Source: Desulfobacterales bacterium (GTDB lineage: Bacteria > Desulfobacterota > Desulfobacteria > Desulfobacterales > ETH-SRB1). From it: a DNA stretch of 8,240 bases. The stretch is from the NCBI GenBank assembly GCA_030017395.1, contig JASEIZ010000086.1, forward strand, positions 1 to 8,240. The letters are read 5' to 3'. Below the pieces are notes generated by a model that was not told the DNA's origin, made no database searches, and saw only the letters and a list, made by a program, of their open reading frames with translations. Below are positions 5,224 through 8,240 of the stretch, one piece after another (the stretch's first letter is position 1; every line of letters starts with the position of its first letter). The translations under genes were made by a program, and so were the position numbers.

Positions 5224-6777
5224 ATGGCGCGATATAGGCACTATAACTACAATCAACTGATGTTGGTACCAGTATCCCTGGAAGAACAATTGATGCCAGG
5301 CACATTGGAATATGCGATAAATCATGTGGTGGAAGAACGCCTAGATTTAAGCATTTTTGACGAGCGGTATCGCAATGACGAAACAGGACGCAAGGCAATA
5401 GCACCAGGGATTTTGATAAAGATCGTGCTTTTTGGTTATTCGAGGGGAATGCTATCATCCCGGTCTTTGGAGAGGGCATGCAATGAAAATATAATATTCA
5501 TGGCTTTGGCTTGTGGGCAAAAGCCGGATCATAGCACCATTGCAGCCTTTGTTTCTTCGATAGATAATGAAATCGATTTATTAGTTACGAAGGCGCTTCT
5601 GATATGTGAAGAAGAAGGATTGCTTGGCGGAACGCATTTCAGCCTGGACGGTTTGAAGCTTTCCTCAAATGCGGCAAAGGAATGGAGCGGCACTTTTTCC
5701 GATTTAAAAAAGAAACAGGAAGCACTGAATCGCAAAGTTAAGGAGGCGATTCAGGAGCATCGGGAGGCGGACAAACGAGAACGTGGAAAGTCTGATATGC
5801 AGCGTTTTGAAAAGCGGATAAATAAACTTAAACAGAAAGCAGATCGTATCGAGAAGTTCCTTTCGGAAAACAAGCCAAAGACAGGATCGGGCGGCAAAGA
5901 GATCCAGAGCAACGTAACTGACAATGAATCAGCCAAGATGGCAACTTCGCACGGAGTATTGCAGGGTTATAATGCGAATGCAGTAGTTGATGAAAAACAT
6001 CAGATAATAGTTCATGCCGAAACTTTTGGAAAAGGCGATGACGGTTCTAATATGGAACCAATGCTGGAGGGCGCAAAAGGGAAACTTGAAGCCATTGGTT
6101 GGGAGGAACCGTTAAAGAGCAGGCAGATCAGTGCCGATACCGGCTATTATAGCGTAAAAAATCTTGAGGCTTGCAAGGAAGTGGAAGTTGATGCTTACGT
6201 GCCTGATCCGCAGTTCCGCAAGAGGGATATCCGCTTTGCCGAGGCTGGTCGACACCGGCGTTCGGTTGACAAGCGCAAGGAGAGATACAAATCCAAGAAG
6301 CGCTGGTTCAGTGTGGAAGACTTTAAGTTGGATGATCATACCGGCAAACTTATTTGCCCTGCGGGCCACAGTCTGTATGTGAAGAACCGCAATTTTACTA
6401 CCGTTGACGGGCATAAGGCTGTTGCATACCAAGCTCCGAAAACAGCATGCCGTGATTGTCGATTACGCTTACAGTGTTTGCGCAATCCCAATACGGTATC
6501 GCGTCAGGTTCATGTATTTTATGGTAAACGTCCAGGCAGCATCACAGATGAGATGAAGCAGAAGATCGATACTGTTGAGGGTCGCCGCACTTACAGCAAA
6601 CGTCTTGGTATTGTGGAACCGGTATTTGGGAACATTCGCACATGCAAAAAAATGGACAGGTTCACTTTACGAGGCAAGATCAAGGTCAACGTTCAATGGA
6701 TGCTTTACTGTCTTGTACACAATATTGAAAAGATCATCAACTACGGGAAAAGCTATGTGACAGCGCCTGAATATTAG
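5224..6777 (+). CDS. IS1182-family DDE transposase
   Basis: This 517-residue protein cuts and joins DNA at the IS ends. The N-terminal region (about 15-110) has the DUF772-like pattern with GRKAIAPGILIKIVLFGY and CGQKPDHSTIAAF. Candidate catalytic residues of the RNase H-like core are D142 (SLDGLKLSSNA), D305 (SADTGYYS) and E465 (GIVEPVFGNI). A charged, probably coiled-coil insert covers about 160-215. A cysteine cluster (C378, C409, C412, C418) typical of this family precedes the last catalytic Glu. The frame is full length with no stop or frameshift, so it may be active. The ATG at 5224 is chosen for its GGAG site 7 bases upstream and the MARYRHYNYNQ opening. It fills the IS between the inverted repeats. 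Confidence 0.93.
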   Translation: MARYRHYNYNQLMLVPVSLEEQLMPGTLEYAINHVVEERLDLSIFDERYRNDETGRKAIAPGILIKIVLFGYSRGMLSSRSLERACNENIIFMALACGQKPDHSTIAAFVSSIDNEIDLLVTKALLICEEEGLLGGTHFSLDGLKLSSNAAKEWSGTFSDLKKKQEALNRKVKEAIQEHREADKRERGKSDMQRFEKRINKLKQKADRIEKFLSENKPKTGSGGKEIQSNVTDNESAKMATSHGVLQGYNANAVVDEKHQIIVHAETFGKGDDGSNMEPMLEGAKGKLEAIGWEEPLKSRQISADTGYYSVKNLEACKEVEVDAYVPDPQFRKRDIRFAEAGRHRRSVDKRKERYKSKKRWFSVEDFKLDDHTGKLICPAGHSLYVKNRNFTTVDGHKAVAYQAPKTACRDCRLRLQCLRNPNTVSRQVHVFYGKRPGSITDEMKQKIDTVEGRRTYSKRLGIVEPVFGNIRTCKKMDRFTLRGKIKVNVQWMLYCLVHNIEKIINYGKSYVTAPEY

Positions 6778-6901
6778 AAGAACCTTAGCACAATCTACCA
6801 GTTATAAGCTTAATTTGCTGTATTCTGATCCCTTGTTATTGATATTGGAATGGTCAGAATATTTTCTTTCTGAAAATTATAAGTTTTATAAACAACGCAC
6901 G

Positions 6902-6930
6902 TTGCAAATACAATAATCAACTTGCAAAAT
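6902..6930 (+). promoter_or_regulatory. Possible outward promoter in the right IS end
   Basis: TTGCAA (6902-6907, 4/6) and CAAAAT (6925-6930, 4/6), 17 bases apart, point out of the IS toward the gene starting at 6987. If real, it would drive the downstream cassette gene. Both boxes are weak. Confidence 0.25.
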
Positions 6931-6948
6931 GGTTTTTCGACAGGCTCG

Positions 6949-7875
6949 TTCGGCAGTGGACAAAGTAAAAAAACAGGGAAAAACTGATGAAACTTTCAGA
7001 GCAAGATATCAAGCTTTTTTTTCAGTTAATGTGGGCGCTACAATTCTATGCGAATCAAAAGCTCAAGATTCATGATATTAGATGCATTGATGATTATGCT
7101 GATTCTGCTACCGACCAAAAGGTGAAAGTTCGCGAGGCACTTTACGAAAATATTGAACTCATCGATTCTTTTGTTTCGGAGAATCCGCAAGATTTTTCAA
7201 CAGAAAATCTGGCTATCATTTCAGAATGGAAAAAATTCATCAGTGGCAGTTTTTTCATTGAACGACTCTTAATGAAATATGCCGTTTTTATCCAAGAAGA
7301 TAAAGTATACGGAGTATTAGGGCTTTCCCAGAGCTTCGATCAGTTGACTTATAATGCGAATCTACCTTTATATGTCGACACGGTCTTATTGCCTTTCAAG
7401 GGCAAAATTGTTTATGATGGCCTTCTAAGGTTTCAAAACATATACTTCGGTGGTGGGATAAAGCGCAGACTAAAAGAAACATATATGCGAGCCAAACAAA
7501 ATAATCGAATTATCGATAGCCTGGAAAAACCCCAAGTGAAAAATCAAACCAAATCAGAACCCAAATCATTAAGAAACTGGAAACCTGAATTGGAGGAGTT
7601 AGCCCATAAAGCGAAAAAATTGAAGGGATCAGCAGAGTCTCCGGCAATTTACAGTCCTGCATTCAGTTTGGTTAACGCCAGCATTGAATTTGCGCAACTT
7701 GCAGTGTCGGATGCAAATGACCAAGAAGGGCTCCATAAAGCTTTACAGAAAGTAAGGTGTGCATTCAACAAATCGAACACTGTATTTTATCGTGAAGAAT
7801 ATTGAAAAAAGCCGACCAACCAGTTCACCGGATTGCCATTCCGCTGCCGCTACATGGCAACTGGTGACCAGAACG
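6949..7875 (+). mobile_element. Probable integron gene cassette with one gene and its attC
   Basis: By the integron convention (cleavage after G of GTTRRRY) this cassette would run from the TT at 6949 to the G at 7875. It has the compact cassette layout: 38 bases of leader, one gene (6987-7805) and an attC-like hairpin beginning 5 bases after the stop. Both boundaries share the nine bases GTTCGGCAG. No integrase gene or attI site is in the window, so it would belong to an attC array away from, or without, its integrase. Confidence 0.5.
6987..7805 (+). CDS. Unknown 272-residue cytoplasmic protein, probable cassette gene
   Basis: I cannot assign a named family. The N-terminal half is helical-looking (SEQDIKLFFQLMWALQFYANQ). 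The middle carries what looks like a conserved core: KYAVFI, VYGVLGL, LPLYVDTVLLPFKGKIVYDGLL and IYFGGGIKRRLKETYMRAKQ (about residues 100-170). After a charged linker (about 175-200) there is a second helical segment, EELAHKAKKLKG through VSDANDQEGLHKALQKVRCAF. There are no signal peptide, membrane segments or cysteine clusters, so it is probably soluble and cytoplasmic. The start at 6987 is supported by AGGGAA (6975-6980), 6 bases upstream. The right IS end lies only 39 bases before the start, so native transcription was probably altered. I have seen similar core phrases in hypothetical proteins of varied bacteria but cannot name them. Confidence 0.85.
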   Translation: MKLSEQDIKLFFQLMWALQFYANQKLKIHDIRCIDDYADSATDQKVKVREALYENIELIDSFVSENPQDFSTENLAIISEWKKFISGSFFIERLLMKYAVFIQEDKVYGVLGLSQSFDQLTYNANLPLYVDTVLLPFKGKIVYDGLLRFQNIYFGGGIKRRLKETYMRAKQNNRIIDSLEKPQVKNQTKSEPKSLRNWKPELEELAHKAKKLKGSAESPAIYSPAFSLVNASIEFAQLAVSDANDQEGLHKALQKVRCAFNKSNTVFYREEY

Positions 7876-7881
7876 TTCGGC
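7811..7881 (+). other. attC-like integron recombination site 2
   Basis: This is a 71-bp imperfect palindrome. The R''-like GCCGACC (7811-7817) pairs 6 of 7 with R' GTTCGGC (7875-7881). Spacers AACCA and AGAAC (5 bases each) do not pair. L''-like GTTCACC (7823-7829) faces L' GGTGACC (7863-7869), with one extra T on the left. Inside, TTGCCAT (7833-7839) pairs perfectly with ATGGCAA (7854-7860), with A7832 unpaired and a 14-base terminal loop. This R-spacer-L order with unpaired bases on the L'' arm is the attC plan. R' departs from GTTRRRY at one position (C for R). It starts 5 bases after the stop of the 272-residue gene. Confidence 0.6.
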
Positions 7882-7894
7882 AGGAGATTAAGAC

Positions 7895-7939
7895 GTGGAG
7901 ATACTGAAGATTCACACCCTGGAGAAAGGGGGAATATAG
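7895..7939 (+). pseudogene. Possible start of an interrupted third cassette gene
   Basis: Directly after R' (7875-7881) comes AGGAGA (7882-7887), then after 7 bases a GTG (7895) that opens MEILKIHTLEKGGI before TAG at 7937-7939. The ribosome site one base after the cassette boundary is where a cassette gene often begins. The frame ends where the flank of the REP-associated transposase seems to begin (about 7933). A frame of 14 codons could be chance. Confidence 0.25.
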
Positions 7940-7992
7940 GGGACTCAACTATTAAACTTACTTCTTGTCTGAAGATGTGTTATTCGAATTAC

Positions 7993-8240
7993 ATGCCAAG
8001 AAAATCGAGAACAGATGCGCCAGGGGCATTTCATCATATCATAGCACGCGGGATTGAGCGTTCTGATATCTTTAAGGACAATGCTGACCGGAACAATTTT
8101 TTAAATCGGCTTAGTAGAATCATTAAGGAAACTAATACGCGTTGTTTTGGCTGGGCGCTTATCCCCAATCATTTTCATCTGCTGCTAAAAACCGGTGATA
8201 TGCCGATTTCTACAGTGATGCGACGGTTGTTAACAGGATA
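7993..8240 (+). CDS. REP-associated tyrosine transposase (Y1/HUH family), 5' part
   Basis: The frame is open to the window edge and gives 82 residues plus a partial codon. It begins MPRKSRTDAPGAFHHIIARGIERSDIF, the usual opening of TnpA-REP (RAYT) proteins, and continues to CFGWALIPNHFHLLLKTG. H60 and H62 form the HUH metal-binding pair; the catalytic Tyr would lie beyond the edge. These enzymes nick and rejoin single-stranded DNA at palindromic repeats. An in-frame ATG at 7975 would add MCYSNY; I prefer 7993 because MPRK is the family's conserved start. Neither start has a clear ribosome site. No frameshift is seen in the visible part. Confidence 0.9.
   Translation, partial: MPRKSRTDAPGAFHHIIARGIERSDIFKDNADRNNFLNRLSRIIKETNTRCFGWALIPNHFHLLLKTGDMPISTVMRRLLTG

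Larger units (their letters stand above)
5107..6947 (+). mobile_element. Complete IS1182-type insertion sequence, about 1.84 kb
   Basis: The ends are a perfect 15-bp terminal inverted repeat: GAGCCTGTCGAAAAA at 5107-5121 and its complement at 6933-6947. The length and the single long transposase gene fit the IS1182 family. GTT borders both ends (5104-5106 and 6948-6950), consistent with a 3-bp target duplication, although three bases could be chance. GAGCCTGTCGAA-like strings also occur as scattered repeats in many genomes, so the exact termini are inferred. A small hairpin (TCAGAA 6854-6859, TTCTGA 6868-6873) follows the transposase gene. Confidence 0.75.

Noticed and set aside
6112..6432. 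Open - strand frame of 106 codons
   Set aside because: It lies entirely antisense to the transposase gene and shows no family features.
6854..6873. Small hairpin after the transposase gene as a terminator
   Set aside because: The stem is only six A+T-rich pairs with an 8-base loop and no clean T-run.

Overview
The window looks like chromosomal DNA from a Gram-negative environmental bacterium. A deltaproteobacterium (Desulfobacterota) is my best guess. This rests on protein style (a tandem universal stress protein coupled to a P2-type ATPase, a REP-associated transposase, a dihaem cytochrome remnant), on a palindromic intergenic repeat at the left edge and on moderate G+C. It is an inference, because no taxonomic marker gene is present.

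Left third (1-3632): a nested palindromic repeat (about 1-65) precedes a two-gene operon on the + strand. A 278-residue tandem universal stress protein overlaps by 4 bases (ATGA) an 892-residue P2-type cation ATPase. The ATPase resembles the Na+/K+-ATPase branch in its membrane motifs but has Asn at two positions where the animal pump has cation-binding Asp.

Middle (3633-4430): a YefM/YoeB-type antitoxin-toxin pair lies on the - strand with a good promoter and a two-box operator-like site. A 62-63 bp imperfect direct repeat brackets it, so it looks like a discrete insertion or duplication product.

Right half (4430-8240): this is accessory DNA. It holds degenerate short repeats, a small three-CxxC protein on the - strand with no start codon, and the C-terminal remnant of a dihaem cytochrome c on the + strand. 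These two fragments meet head to head near 4840. The cytochrome stop is followed after 8 bases by a long bulged hairpin ending in GTT, and there a complete IS1182-type insertion sequence begins (5107-6947, 15-bp perfect terminal inverted repeats). Beyond the IS, GTTCGGC is followed by a 272-residue protein of unknown function. Five bases after its stop comes a second bulged hairpin, again ending GTTCGGC.

The two hairpins have the architecture of integron attC sites: outer R boxes, an unpaired spacer, inner L boxes, and extra unpaired bases only on the first arm. The 272-residue gene therefore looks like an integron gene cassette, in an array without an integrase in view (CALIN-like). The IS appears to have inserted exactly in the attC recombination core, with GTT on both sides. 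A third cassette seems to start at 7876 but is interrupted within about 60 bases by the approach to a REP-associated (Y1/HUH) transposase gene that runs off the right edge.

The most interesting points are this attC/cassette structure, the IS placed in an attC core, and the unknown cassette protein.
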